DNA from: Pseudocercospora fijiensis CIRAD86
Taxonomy: Eukaryota > Ascomycota > Dothideomycetes > Mycosphaerellales > Mycosphaerellaceae
DNA length: 64,000 bases
Reading direction: 5' to 3'
Assembly: GCF_000340215.1 (NCBI RefSeq)
Contig: NW_006921551.1
Location: 392,475-456,474 of the forward strand
This document shows positions 45,955 through 58,958 of this stretch, in pieces. Position 1 is the first letter of the stretch; every line of letters begins with the position of its first letter. The notes under the pieces are model-generated. The model ran no database searches and had not been told where the DNA came from. It saw nothing but the letters and a program-made list of their open reading frames with translations. Both the position numbers and the translations under genes were made by a program.

Positions 45955-47400
45955 GCCTCTAATTACTACTATAGTAAAGGTCGCCGACGATAATACCGCA
46001 GATAGTACGCTAGGCCGATCCCGCGTAGATTAATAAGCCGTAGCTATCTTCTATAATCGCTACTACGAATACTTTAATATTGTACGTAATTACTTTATCG
46101 ACCTAGTCTAATTTGTATCCTAGGCGAGCGCTCGCCCCTATTATACCGCTATACGCCGTAAGCTCGTTAGGACCGTATATAATATATTCCGTAGCATTTA
46201 TTTCTTATACTGCCCCTACGTACGTCCTCCCTTCGATAGTGCCCTACTATAAGTTAGCTACGCTATAGACTACTTTGCCGGCCGGTAAACAGTTAGCGAT
46301 ATCTATTACCTTTACTAGCTAGTAAAGCGGTCTATAGTCGACGAAACTATATACTACCCGACTAACTAGCGTATAGTACTCGATTATTAGCGAATACGTA
46401 GGACTCTATCTAGCGGTACCCTAAAGTTACTATATCTATTCCTATACTAGAGCATCGCGTCTACTAGCTTATATAACTAGTCGCCCTATCCTATCGGTTT
46501 ATAGCAGTCTTGTCGCTTATTTATATATATATTATCCTATAGTCTTCTAAAGTTAGGTTTACCGTCGACGTAGACCTATTCGCCTACGACGCGCTCTATC
46601 TACTACTAGGTATATATCGGATCCCGTACGTTACCCTAGACTATATATCTATATATTAGAGTACCGTCGCCTATAGATCCTTCGAAGACGATCCGGACGT
46701 AAAGGCGATTATCTATTACTCTTATAGCCGCGTTCGCCTAGCTATATTTTACGTTGCTACTATAACCGATATCTCCGCTATCGCCTAGAAACGCTTATAG
46801 AACTAGCCGTCGGCGCCTAGGACTTAGCGTCTAGTATACTATCTATATCGCATCGATCCCGCCTACTATTATCTCGAGCTAGACTTGCCTTACCTACTCT
46901 CTACTCGTCTATTTACGGCTCTTATACTAGAGCGTATCTTTAGTAACGACGAGATTAAGCGTATTCGCGGTCGCACCTTTAAACCGCAATCTGCCGAGAT
47001 ATAGTCTATCTAGGCCTAAATAAAGCACTAATTAATATCCTAGAGGGCTCTACTCGCGCGTCCCGGGCTTTAATATAGTCTTTACGAGATCGACGTACGA
47101 GTTCCTTATTAGCGTATCTCTATTCCTCTCGGTAGACAGACGATGCGCTTAGACATTATTAGTCCTATAGCATATTATGTCGTATATTACGCGAATAACT
47201 ATATTTAACTATACTGTCTACGAATTCCTACGTACCCTATTCCCTACCTTCGTTTAACTAACCTGCCTTAATACTCGTCTTACGCTACGCAATACGCTAG
47301 CCTACGGCACTTAGCTACCGATAGTGTTGCCTACTAGGAAATTATCGCGTTCTCGTAACGCCTCGCTCTCTATTGCCTGCTATTTTTTACTAATACTAAC
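45955..47400 (+). pseudogene. Relic gene downstream of promoter module 2
   Basis: First exon about 45955-46252 encodes a Tyr/Phe/Arg-rich segment (NRYYEYFNIVRNYFIDLV-like). A candidate intron with a palindrome pair follows (46253-46376), then sequence resumes near 46377 and 46560-47040 reads ~160 codons with an acidic/aromatic composition. Two hydrophobic and one basic patch are visible, but no motif. The layout (promoter module, then palindrome-bearing intron) is shared with the SNF2 relics, though I see no helicase motifs here. Confidence 0.42.
46253..46376 (+). other. Candidate intron with a palindrome pair
   Basis: Starts GTTAGC, has ACTAAC near the 3' end and ends GTATAG, 124 bp. It contains TTTGCCGGCCGGTAAAC (46274) and TTTACTAGCTAGTAAAG (46310). 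Confidence 0.6.
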
Positions 47401-47488
47401 CGCAATCCTGTATAGCAAAATAGACGCGCCTATATTCTATATCTATTAGCCTAGCATACCTTATACTACTTTACTTTACCTTACCTCC

Positions 47489-47655
47489 TACCCTACTTGT
47501 ATTAAGTTTAATCGTATACTGCCCCGTTTTCGGTAGACTTTACTTCTCGGCCTTAACTAAGGTAGCGAACGAAATACAATCCCGGCCTGTCTATATAAAT
47601 TAGCTACGTCGCTCGGGATAACTCTTTTACGTAGCCTTTAGTTAGGTCGACCGCG
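47489..47655 (+). promoter_or_regulatory. Promoter-like module, copy 3
   Basis: Shares GTATTAAGTTTAATCGTATAC, the CGGTAGACTTTAC block, the GGTAGCGAACGAA block and CTATATAAATTAGCTACGTC (TATA at 47592-47601) with copies 1 and 2. It lies about 250 bp upstream of the first SNF2-like relic. Confidence 0.7.
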
Positions 47656-47814
47656 TTGCTATTTAACGCGTACGCGCCTACGGCCCGTACGTTAGTCTAA
47701 GCGTCTACGCGCTACCTATTTATATTTCTCTTCCTCCGTATTTTCCCTACTTTTCTATCTACTACTACTACTACTACTTTAACTACTACTACTACTACTT
47801 CTACTATCCGTCGT

Positions 47815-47852
47815 TATTTTCTAGCTAGTAAAGTAGTCTATAATCGAATTAG
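47815..47852. repeat. Single TTTTGC-GCAAA palindrome remnant
   Basis: TTATTTTCTAGCTAGTAAAG then TAGTC, just upstream of the SNF2-like relic frame, after (CTA)n tracts. Confidence 0.6.
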
Positions 47853-48694
47853 TACTACCTAGGCGACACCTAAGGACGTTTCTAAGTTAAATATAGCGGA
47901 CGACCCCGAAGTGCTAGCTCTAGGCCCTCTACGTCTGTCTAGGCGTCTACCCTCTCCGGTTATTAGTCCTCTTATGCCTAGCGACGTATATAAATTCGTA
48001 CGCGACGAAAAGGCCTTTCTTAGCGAGGCTAGGTCGACCCGAGTAGACAATACTTATAACTACTAGCGAACTATACGCGTAATAGACGACCTAACGAATG
48101 TCCTTTACAAGTAGTATAAGACGCACGACGTATATAAGATTGACGATTAGGATCCGGTACTATAGCGAGCCTTCCTACGAGATATTAGTAACGGTATCGA
48201 TATAACTTTTTCGACTTCGGATACTATTAATCCCGCTAATATAAAATATCTCCCGAGTAAGCGTAAGAGCACTGTCTAGGCTAATGCTAACTAGCTATAG
48301 CTTGCGCCCTAGCCCGATGCCCCGTTCCCTATTACCGACGCCTAGTATATATTATACGCTAGTATACTCGATACCCTATAGTACTATCGCTCTAGGTATA
48401 CAGCTACGCCTCTATTATTTAACGAAGCCTATATAGTAATAAATATCGACGTTACTATACTCCTAGACGGCGAGATCGATAAAGTTAGTAAATGCTTATA
48501 CTATATTACGTTTCGCGGACTCCGTCTTACGATATAGCAACTATAGGCTATTATATAGATCGTCGAAATATAGAAATTACCTATATAGGGCGCTATTCTC
48601 GCCGACGATGCCGGTACTAGTAAGACTATCTCTATCCTCTACGCCGCCGTAGCTTAGTCCGAGTATATCGAAGAATAGCGTATCGTATATTAAG

Positions 48695-48819
48695 GTAAGA
48701 AATGTTAATCCTAACGTATAGATTATTTTGCCGGCTAGCAAATATACGTCTAGATATCTATTTGCCGGCCGGCAAAACGGTCTATATATATACTTATCTC
48801 CTACTAACTATCGTCGTAG
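48695..48819 (+). other. Intron with palindrome pair, SNF2-like relic A
   Basis: GTAAGA at the 5' end, CTAAC 16 bp before the 3' CGTAG, 125 bp. It holds TTTTGCCGGCTAGCAAA (48726) and TTTGCCGGCCGGCAAAACGG (48761), two near-perfect palindromes. The exon frames on both sides agree with SNF2 homology. Confidence 0.8.
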
Positions 48820-50450
48820 CTATACTCGACTACGCCTATATAGAGCGAGGTATCGTACTAGACTCTATTTTCGGCTATTACGTCCTGTTCTATAATATGC
48901 CGACTATTCCCGACGACGACCCGCGCGACCTACTTATAATAGTAGTCGATACTTTCCTCGACTAGCGATTCGGCGTTAGTAGCCGCTAGACGCTCTAGCG
49001 TAGGATACTTGATTACCTAGAGTGCGAAGCCGACGGTGTTTGCCTAGGCCCTCTTAAAGAGGATATTAACGCGTAGAAGTCGACTATCGCCGAATTGCGT
49101 ACCGAGCTAGATAAGACTTATACGACGCCTTACCGCTACGCTCCTATCTACTAAATCGAGACCGCCGCGACGATTAATACCTAGCGCGATGCCTGTAACC
49201 GGTACTTTAGTCCTAATCCTAACTATACTCGCTATATCTACGTCGCTGCTCTCGTCGCGCTTAACGGCGAGTCTCGCTATCCTATCTATATTATCCGGCG
49301 TTACCTAAATATACCCGACGGCCTAGGACTTGTCGAATATATCGCATCCCTTTCGGACCGCGATCTATAGACTACTTATACGCTTATTATCTCTACTCGC
49401 GAGGCCTTTGTTTAAGAGACACTTATACCCGGCCCGGCGTACCGTAAGCGATATAACCGCCTAGCTTAGTTTTAGGATCGGCTATAGCTATATTAGTAGA
49501 AGGACGAATTGTAACTACGGAATCTCGAGGTAGTCGATTATCGAATAGAGCGTAGAGACCGTACTAATAACACTATTAGAGAACTCTAGATTGCCCGTAA
49601 TACTTAATTATACGATAAGTATCGATTCGATAATACGTTTCGTCTCGCTAACTTACGCGCCGCGTATCCGTCTATCGTTATATATAACGAGGTATACTAC
49701 TTCCGGGCGTAGTTCTTACTCTAAACGGACGCTGTATAGAATCTCTTTAATAACGCGTATACGGTAGCCGTGTTTGCTATAGCGACTCTATTAGCTACCG
49801 ATCTTAACGACTTCGCTATATTTACTTAGTTTCTATTCCGTCGCATCCTTAAACTATAAAACGCCCGAGATCGGACCGACCTTATCTTTAGATTTTCGGA
49901 CGTTACCGATGCTATTGTGTACTATAGCCGTTTCTAACGCGACTACGGCCTCCGATAGAGCGCTATTCCCGAAGACCTACGAATCTATCGTATAGCTCTA
50001 CTATCTCGCTACGTCTATACTAGCGCTATATACTTTCGTAATATCGTCCTCTAAATACTTAATTCTAAAGCCCTACGTAGGCCCCTCGACGACGATAACT
50101 AGATATATCTAACGACATTCGCCTTTAGCCTTTACGTCCTCCGACGCTCTAAGGGAAACTAACTTAAGATCCGCGACTATACTATAACCTTAGGGAACGA
50201 CATTTCCCTATAGTAAGTCGTTAACGTCGAGGTATAATATACTCCTATTTCTTAGGTAGAATACCGCGCCGCTTGCTATCGCTTCGCTAAGCGTATTAAT
50301 AAGCTAGACCGCGGTATTAAGCGCCCCTCTACTACGCTAACTTACGAGGCACTATTTCGCTAGCTTAGTCTCTGTACCGCCTATCCTCTCCTCGCCGCTA
50401 TCGCCGACCGAAGGCTAACCTCCTCTACGCTAACTCTTTAATCCCTATAA

Positions 50451-50578
50451 GTCTATTACGCCGTAGACTATTTTGCTAGCTAGCGAAAACTAGTAGACGT
50501 ATACGACTATTTCGCTAGCCGGCAAAGTAGTCTATAGTCTAACCGTCCGCCGCTACTTTCTTACTAATATAACTCTAG
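50451..50578 (+). other. Candidate second intron with palindrome pair, SNF2-like relic A
   Basis: Starts GTCTAT and ends CTCTAG after ACTAAT. It contains TTTTGCTAGCTAGCGAAAA (50466) and TTTCGCTAGCCGGCAAA (50508). Position and GTCTA start match the third intron of relic B. GT start fits; the exact 3' end is uncertain. Confidence 0.62.
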
Positions 50579-52945
50579 CGCCTTATATTAGATAATAATA
50601 TAGGACTTCTTCTAGTTCTATATAAAGGGCTCTACGCCCCTTCCCGCCCTAAGCCGTCGCGTAGATCGACTCGTCTATCTAGTCCGCCTATCTCCGAAGT
50701 ACCTAGCGATACTATAGCTCGTCTATATATATATTATCTAGCTTTCGTCTAAGGTAGTGTTCTAGGTCGAAGAGCTACTTAATTACTAACTCCTCGACCT
50801 CGTATTAGAGTTGTATTAGATCCGATACTCTACTATCTATGCCGGTATAACGTACGCCGAGCGCGCTACCGCCGAGGATGCCTTTAACAATAATCCCCGA
50901 ACCTAGGCTATTATCCTATCCTCGCGTACTAATATAGAGTCTATTAATCTGCATTACGGTATATACGTATAGTATATCGTAGATGTCGTCGACTTTAGTA
51001 AGAAGAACTCGATCGTTAATCGTTATACTCGCGTAGGATAGACTTACGCCGTTACGGTATTCGAATTAAGCCTTATCGATACTATCGACTCGCGCTACTA
51101 GTAGACCTTCTATCTCGACATTTAGGAGCGGCTTACTATAGCAGTCTTACCGCCCGACCGGCTTATAGATAAAGAGATCTACTATATCTAGTTAGACGAG
51201 ATCGTACGAGCCCGTAGTACTACCGGTATGCCCTCTATAACCCGATTCCGTAAATACGCTAATACTAATATTAGATAGCGTATAGCCGACGCCTATATAC
51301 GCAAGTCCTATAGCATTCGCTACTAGATGTTAGATACTACGTAGGGCTATATCTCCGACTTAACCTATAAGAATCTCGTTCTAGTCGAAGCTATCTTTCG
51401 CCTATTACTCGGTAGTACGATAGCGGGAGAAGTCGCTACTATCGTCGACCGCTAGTAGCCCGCGCTAGATAACTTCTTTTAGGCCGATAAGCGTAACCTA
51501 GACCGTACGGGAGGATGCGACTACGAGTATCTTAAGTACGCTATAGCGTAATATCTATACCGCGACGACGTTACCGAGGATACCCGTCCGATTCGACTTA
51601 TATAGTACCTTTACTATTTCGCTACCGAGGCCCTCGCTATAGGTTAATACGACTCTACTATTATTCCTAATTAGTATAGTAAGTCGCACTATACGTTGTT
51701 ATCTATTTCGCCGTCTAGTATAGTAGTTATTACCTCTATTACCGGTCGAATTACTAATACCCTTTATAGTATATCTTAAGTACGTTTAGCGGCGCACTCC
51801 TAACTACGATGCCGATTTTGCCTAGGCCGTATAAAATATCGGCTACTACGCTCCTACTCTCGCGCCCCTCGTTCGAAGATTTCGGAGTTTTACTAGTCCC
51901 TTCGATAATTATAATAATAATAGTAACTATAGAGTTACTTCTCCCTCCCTTAGAACGCCGTCTAACTACGAACCTAACCGTATAGGTATATAGCTATACT
52001 TACTAGGCAGTTAGGCCGGCTCTCCTATTTGCCCTAACTCTAGCGACTCCGTCGGAGATACTAGCGCTATAGACGAGCTAACCCTACGCGCTCGTTACTT
52101 AACTAAGCGATCTCTTACTCTACTAGTCGCTCTATATCCTCGCCTAGCCGACGATATATTAGCTTATACTAAGCGCGTTAAGCTAGCGGCCGGCGCCTCG
52201 TCTATAATGCTAGTCGAGAGTAGCGACGCTAAGGATGCCGAGTAAGGCATAGGTGCACTCGTACGGGCCCTATATATAGAGAGTAGATAGTAATATAGAT
52301 CTCCTCGAGTAGGCCTCTACGGGACGACTAGCAAGCACGCGCATCCTAGGCATTAGGTCCTATAGGTTACCGACTAGGCGCGCGTATAGATAGTCTAGTC
52401 TATATACTAAATACTAGCCGATTAAGTAGAGCAATTTCCTGTCGTGTCTCTAGCCTTTTCTATAGTTTTTCCTCCTACCTATATATAGTCTACCTAGTCG
52501 GCACTTGTAATATATACTATTAATACAACCGAATTGTAGTAGCCGTTATACGTAGATCTAGAGTCTATATAACCGATTCCGAACTGCTATTATCCGCGAG
52601 GCCCTACCGCTATTGTCTAACCCGCCTATACCTTCGTTATACTTTACGTATGCGTAATACAATCGCCGAGTATCTATAGCAACGATAGAGAGTCTTTCCC
52701 TACCGCTCGGGCATTTTATCTACCTATCTTCCCGCCTCTACCGATATTGTATATTTCCCGCTACCTAGTTATTATATCTTACCTATAAGACACGCCGTCT
52801 ATAGGATTATATAGGCGGGCATAATAGAAGACACGTCTATAGACATACGTCTAAGCTAGGTCTTATATTCCGCTATTATCTCCCCTAGATTTAGTATGCT
52901 ATCGGTCTATCTCTACTACGATACCCCCTCTTATTAGTCGCTAAC

Positions 52946-52978
52946 TATTTTGCTAGCCGGGGAAAAAATAGTTAAAAG
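52946..52978. repeat. TTTTGC-GCAAA palindrome remnant
   Basis: AACTATTTTGCTAGCCGGGG then AAAAAATAGTT; a degenerate copy. Confidence 0.55.
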
Positions 52979-53057
52979 GGTTTATACGGCGGCGTCTCTA
53001 ATAAGTACTCTATCGGTTACTAACCCGTTTTAACTAGATACACTCTCGCGGCGACGG

Positions 53058-53090
53058 TTAACTACTTTTCCGGCTAGCAAAGTCGTTAGT
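53058..53090. repeat. TTTTGC-GCAAA palindrome
   Basis: TTAACTACTTTTCCGGCTAG then CAAAGTCGTTA; single copy upstream of promoter module 4. Confidence 0.6.
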
Positions 53091-53383
53091 ATTACCTTAG
53101 TTATATTTCGTCTTGCCGCGTCTACTCTAGTTAGACTTTACTTTACTTCCTTCTACGCCTCGTACCTGCCGCGTGCGCAAAGTCTACGTATGTGTTGCGT
53201 TACTATTATATACCGCTTCGTCGTCGTTTAGCTACCTTCTACGGCTCTACTTCGCGCGCAACCTCGCCTATATCGTAGATAGAGATATATAACTTCGATA
53301 TGCTATATAAAATTATATAGGCGACGTAAGCGGTCCGTCTAGTATAGGATCTCGGTAAGGTAACGGCGTCGCTTTAGCTTTAC

Positions 53384-53555
53384 TTTATTCCTTCCTCTTA
53401 GATTAGGTTCTAAACCCTATACTAGCGCGTTTTAGCGGACTTTACCTATCGGCCTTAACTAACGTACCGAACGAAAGGCGGTCCTAACTTTACTATACAA
53501 ATTAGCTATATCGCTCGAGACGTCTCTTTTATACGCGCGTTAGTAAAGTAAACTG
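53384..53555 (+). promoter_or_regulatory. Promoter-like module, copy 4
   Basis: Shares the ACTAGCGCGTTTTAG.GGACTTTAC block, the CTTAACTAACG.ACCGAACGAA block and CTATACAAATTAGCTA (TATA changed to TATACAAA, 53494-53502) with the other copies. It lies about 290 bp upstream of SNF2-like relic B. Confidence 0.68.
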
Positions 53556-54360
53556 CCCTATATGTTTGCGCTATCTACGCGGCCCGCCGTATAAACGGTT
53601 AGAGGTCCGAGCGCTAATACTAGTATATACCTTTCTACTATCGCCCTAACTTCTTCTACTTTATAATCTACTCCTACTACTACCGCCTTCCTCGTCTGCC
53701 TACCTCCGTCTCGTTTCTCTATTCGGCAAACTAGTCTATACTCCTATTTTCTCTACTCGGCAAACCGATCTATACCTACGAGCTACTCTTCTAGCTAGTC
53801 CGAACGGTAAATAACGGCTAGTACGCTATATACCGACGGCGATTATAAATCCGAACGAGAAGTTCGTACCGACTAGCCTAGCGACGCCGAAGAAGCGTAA
53901 GAAGATAGTTACTACTAACGCGAACGCTACCGAGTCGTCGCCGACTCTCCCTACGAGAACTAAGGGCAAGAGTACTAAGGCTACCTAGAATGTACTAGCT
54001 ACTCCTTCTACGCCGGGTATACCCGCCTAGCCTAAGCCTAAGCCTAAGGCTCCTAAGGCACCTAAGGTAGCAACCGCACCGCTATAGTTTAGCCTAACTA
54101 CGGATAAGAAGTAGGTACTATACGAGGCTATACGCAAAGCTAGAAGAGAGGCGCTTAGAATATTCCTAGTAAACGATACGCGAGTTTCCGTCTAGGCCGA
54201 TTATAGTATATACCTTCTCGGCTTCCTAGGGTCCGGTTTAGAGAAGAATAGATATATTCTCTTATTTCTAAACTTCCCTTATTAGGATCTATATAAAGGG
54301 TTCCTTTAGGCTATATCGCAGTCGGCAGGTCGGTAGTATTAGAATAACGGTAGATATTAG

Positions 54361-54524
54361 GTAAGTTCCGTTCTACGCTATATGCCTAGACTAATATACT
54401 AACTGTTTTGCCAGCTAGCAAACCCGCTATACCGAAGTTAGACTTTGCCGGCCGGCGAAATAGTTAGCGGTTTAGTCCTCGTAGTTATATATCCCTTCTA
54501 GTTAACGCTAACATTATTATATAG
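54361..54524 (+). other. Intron 1 with palindrome pair, SNF2-like relic B
   Basis: GTAAGT at the 5' end, GCTAAC near the 3' end, TATATAG end; 164 bp. It contains TTTTGCCAGCTAGCAAAC (54414) and TTTGCCGGCCGGCGAAAT (54453). Confidence 0.82.
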
Positions 54525-55868
54525 AACCTGTTTAGTTTGCGCGATAGCAACGACGACCTGCCTAAGGAGGACTAGCTACCGGGCAACTCGAATAATTTAG
54601 TCCCGACGAAGACTGTTCTCGAGTATATCTTCGCTATACCCGATAATACTTTCACTATCGACGATCTTACGGTAGAGGATATACCTAACGATATCCGCTT
54701 CCTATATTCGAAGCCGAAACTGCGCCTCGCCGTCTATTTCTTACGTATAGCCTACCTAGTACGAACAGTCGCCGAGACATACGAAGACTACGCGTACGTA
54801 CTCGAAGTGCCTCTAGAGATTCCCCCTAAATACCGAAAGGTAGCTAAGAGCATTTAAGGCTAGGAGGTTAACGGAAATGTCCTCTTTCGCCTTATATTAC
54901 TAGTCTAATACTAGTATACTAAGGTTCGTAAGAACAAGGAAGTAGAGGGTATAGCGTACGTATTTAAGAAGGATTTCTACGGTAGGGCTAACGCGGAGCC
55001 TATCGTATATAGAGTCCCCGGCACTGCGATGTTTAATACCGTAGAGTAGGCCCGAGACTAAAAACTAGCCGATAACGAAGCTCGCTAGGCTCTAGCCGAC
55101 GTCGAAAGCGAATTCTTTACTAATATAAAACGTACTATTCTCCGTTCGGCCTAAGAGTATAATAATACTGTCTAATACCTCTCGGGTATACGCTATAACC
55201 TATTCGCGGGTAAGACTACTAACCTTAATACCCGCGATCTAGATACGTAGGATTAGACTATACGCGACGAATATATTAAATGCCTTGCCGAGCGCCGTAA
55301 TCTAATCTTCTTTAACGACTATACTACTATCGATCCGGCTAATAAGCGGTTTCTCTATAAAGGTTACCGCTAATATACGGAGAAGGTCTACTATGCCGTA
55401 GGGAGCCTCTGCCCTAAGATATAAACGATAATCTACTATCGGCTATATAGGACCGTATTAACCGAGAGGCCGAGTACTATACCGCCGACTCCCTAGACTA
55501 CCGCGAACTTCTATAGTCCCTTACGGATGCGAATACTATATTTAGTAATATATTACGTTATATAAATAGCGTATTAGCCGTCCCTCCTATATTTGTAGAC
55601 GCGTACGCCGCGACGGGCATTATAGTTACCGCGCTCCTAGACGGCGAGATTAACCCTATTAGTAAGTGTAGATTCTGTATTACATTTCGCGATCTCGCCT
55701 TAAAGCTATAGTAGCCTTAGGCAATCGCGTAGATTCTCTAAATATAGAAGTCGCCTATATAAGGCGCTATCCTCGCCGATAACGTAGGTACTAGTAAGAC
55801 TATTACGGTCCTCTATGCCGTCGTCTATTAGTCCGAATATATCGAAGAATAGCGTCGCAACTACCGAG

Positions 55869-56005
55869 GTACGTTTTCTCTTTCTACGTATAGACTGTTT
55901 TACCGGCCGGCAATCTAGTCGTCGCTTATACGTCTTTTTCTTTTTGTCCGGACGGCAAAATAGTCTGCCTACTACTTATTTCTCCTCTGCTAACGTTTAT
56001 TATAG
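55869..56005 (+). other. Intron 2 with palindrome pair, SNF2-like relic B
   Basis: GTACGT at the 5' end, GCTAACG near the 3' end, TTATAG end; 137 bp. It holds TTTTACCGGCCGGCAATC (55898) and TTTTTGTCCGGACGGCAAAA (55954). Same position in the protein as the intron of relic A (just after motif I). Confidence 0.82.
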
Positions 56006-57666
56006 CCGCACTCTACTACGCGTATATCGAGAGTAATATCGCGCCTCGTCCTATTACCGATATACAAATTCCTATGCCTATAGTTAACGCTACCGACTAG
56101 GCCTCGATAGACGTCGATACTCGCCTACCTACGCTAGATAAGTAGGAGCTTATCGATGCCTACGTCTAGGCCTATCTAGGATTGCCTATAGAGTCTAAGC
56201 CGGGCTAGTATATCGGCATCGACATCTAAATAGTAAAGGCCGGTAGCGAGTAGCGTACTCTACTAAAGTATACAGACGCCGACGTATACAACCTCGCATT
56301 CTTAGTAGTCTAGGCCTTCTTTAACGAGTACAATCCGGCCCTACCGGATTATATACCCGTATACGAGATTAGCCCTAATACGGCCGTTAATGCCTAGCGT
56401 AATAATTGCGCCCGATACTTTAGGCCTAGAGAGGGCTACGCGCGCTATATTAACGTCGCTATATATATTAACGTTAAGCCCGATCCTAAGAATCCTACCT
56501 ACTATATTAAAGGTACTACCGCTAAGCTAGAAGGTCTTATTACTTTCGTTAATAGGTTGCTAGTCGAAAGCCTATAGACTACTCGTACTATCCTTATTAC
56601 TACTAAGGATTCGTAGGTCTAGAAGACTATATAACTAGGCGTTATATATAAGACGCGATACGGCTAGAAACTCGAGTAACTCCGCGATATCGAGGAACCC
56701 GAAGAGTCTCTCGACGACTTTGCCGTACTCGATAATGCCGCCGAGCGTATATACGACGCCGCTAAGGAAGAGGAGAAGGACGAGGCGTTCCTACTAGAGT
56801 ATATGTCTAACAATATATCTCTTCTATAGGGTACGCGCGCCGCCCGGCTATCTATCGTTATCGGCGATAAAGGCTATTACTTTAAGAATAAGTTTTCTCT
56901 ATAGAGTAACTCCGTATAAATACTACTCGACAACGAGTATACGGTCTTAGTGTTCGCGATAGCTACGCTATTCCGCAATAATATAGCCGACTTTGCTAGC
57001 CTTATACGCTATCTCTTTCGGCGTATTCGTAAGAAGTAGCTAGATACTCGACGCGAAGAACTTATTAGTAGCCTTAGTAGCTTAGACGTCTACGAGCGGC
57101 TATACGAGGAGTTCCGTAAGAAGTACGGTATAGACTAGACTCGCGTACCTACTAACTAAGTGTCCTAACCTGCCCCGAATAGCAATAGTAAGAAGCAGTA
57201 TAGTATTAGCGAGTAGGAACGCTACCTCTAAGCAATCGATCCCGTCGCTTAGCGGACTCTCTTATACTCGAGCGATAAGGAGGATATAGATAGGCGCTAC
57301 TCCGCCCTCGTTCCCCTACCGATAAGCATCTATATACTTCGCCGCGTTAAAGGCACCTAACTACTTATCTAGGGCGAGACCGTAATACTCGGCTCCGAAA
57401 TCCTACTATAGTAGATTATCTACGTAGAGACCTCGCCTACTTTAATGTTAGAGGCTATATATCGCGCCGTAGTCGCTAGATTCGCTATAATCGCAGGTAA
57501 CGACCGCCTTAACCGCGTCTATAATAACCCGACTACTCCTAGCTAGAAGCGCTCCTACCCTACCGTATTTCGCCGATTATTAGTGCTTAGCGCCTCCTCG
57601 GGTATATTTAGCTAGCTCTTCGAGTATAATATCGACTCTTCTACGCCGTATATTAACTTACTATAA

Positions 57667-57790
57667 GTCTACCGTCTCTAACCGTTTCGCCGGCCGGTAA
57701 AACTATTATACGACGTCGACGGTTTTACCGGCCGGCGAAATAGTCGGCGATTACTCTACTTTAACTATACTCTTACTAACTACCGTTTAG
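57667..57790 (+). other. Candidate intron 3 with palindrome pair, SNF2-like relic B
   Basis: GTCTAC start, ACTAAC near the 3' end, GTTTAG end; 124 bp. It holds TTTCGCCGGCCGGTAAAAC (57686) and GGTTTTACCGGCCGGCGAAA (57721). It corresponds to the second intron of relic A. Confidence 0.72.
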
Positions 57791-58927
57791 GTCTTAGAAC
57801 TCCGTATCTACCTAGGACTTCTTCTAGACCTATACTAAGGGAAATGTTAATAACCCTAGTATTAGGGCGCGCCTAGATCGCCTTAAGTATCTAATTTAAG
57901 AGTTACCTAAGCTATACGCTTCGCTATAGCTCCTCTACCGATACGTTATCCTCGCCGACGAGAAGATAATCTTTTAGGTTAACGAGCTGCTAAATTATAA
58001 GGCTATCGAGCTCCTTCTCGACCTATATATAATCGATTATGTCTCTATTTACGCCGGGATAACCTAAGCCGAGCGCAGCTCTACCGAGGATAACTATAAC
58101 TATAATCCTAAGGTTAAGGTTATTATCCTCTCGTCTCGTACTAGATCCGAGGCGGCTAATCTATAGTATAGCGGACACGTCTAACTCGTCTTAGACATCG
58201 TCGGCTTTACCTAGAAAGCTTAGTAGACAGGTCGCTCCTCTCGCGTTAGGTAGACTTACCCGGTTATCGTATACGACCTTAGCTTAGACGATACAATCGA
58301 CTATGTACTATAGCACGATTACTATACTCGATTCTTTAACTAGCTTATAGTAACCGTTACCCCCGACCTAGACGTAGTTTAAGAGGAAGCATATCGTCTA
58401 TTAACTACTATAATTGTAGCCGACCCTACTACCTAGTAAGACGAAGATGCGTTTACTATAGAGGCGGCTTATCGCGTAAAGTAGGGTATAGCGGACATCT
58501 ATATACGAACTATATACGGCATTCGATCTAGTCGCCGCAACCCTATATAGAAGGAGCATCGTACGCCGGTAATAAAATACGTCCTCCCTATCGAGGCAAT
58601 CTAGCGCCTATCTTACGGCAGACTTAAGGCTAAGTAGACGGCTTATACCCTCGATACTATAATAGCCGTCCCGACTCCCGCTCCCGACTATCCTACGCGA
58701 GATCTAGATAATCGCGACGACCCCGATATTAAAGCTAAGCCCGAGATTGTGCCTTTTAACTTTCGCGCCTAGTTATATATATACTATATAGATTAGGTCG
58801 AGTTTATCTCCCTCGAGATAATATATCGATATCTTTACGATATGTCTCGCTAGGCTATCGATACTAGCGACTATAATCTAGATATTATCCTATATTAGTA
58901 TAGTAAGTATCGTCGTCGTATCGCCGA

Positions 58928-58958
58928 CTACTTTACTACCTAGTAAAATAGTTAGCGT
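58928..58958. repeat. TTTTGC-GCAAA palindrome remnant
   Basis: GACTACTTTACTACCTAGTA then AAATAGTTAGC, inside or just at the end of the helicase part of SNF2-like relic B. Confidence 0.55.

Larger units (their letters stand above)
47857..52420 (+). pseudogene. SNF2-family ATPase relic, paralogue A
   Basis: Exon 1 (frame from about 47857 to 48694) encodes a Ser/Pro-rich start and then LRLTIQQLQAI-like sequence with GAILADDAGTSKTIS at 48589-48633, the SNF2 motif I region. After an intron (48695-48819) the central part is degraded. Near 50900-51045 the frame reads AIILSSRTN.ESINLHYG and, further on, NRYTRVGQTYAVTVFELS, matching SNF2 motifs V and VI. An acidic, Ser-rich C-terminus ends near 52420. 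Motif I Gly is now Ser. It is homologous to the relic at 53840-60330. SNF2 proteins remodel chromatin or translocate on DNA. Confidence 0.8.
52421..53383. other. Intergenic stretch between the two SNF2-like relics
   Basis: No frame with recognisable motifs. Two palindromes occur, TTTTGCTAGCCGGGGAAAAA at about 52950 and TTTTCCGGCTAGCAAAG at about 53066. Confidence 0.4.

Noticed and set aside
48702..48965. Open plus frame of 87 codons
   Set aside because: It begins inside the intron of SNF2-like relic A and continues into the next exon; it is part of that relic and not a separate gene.
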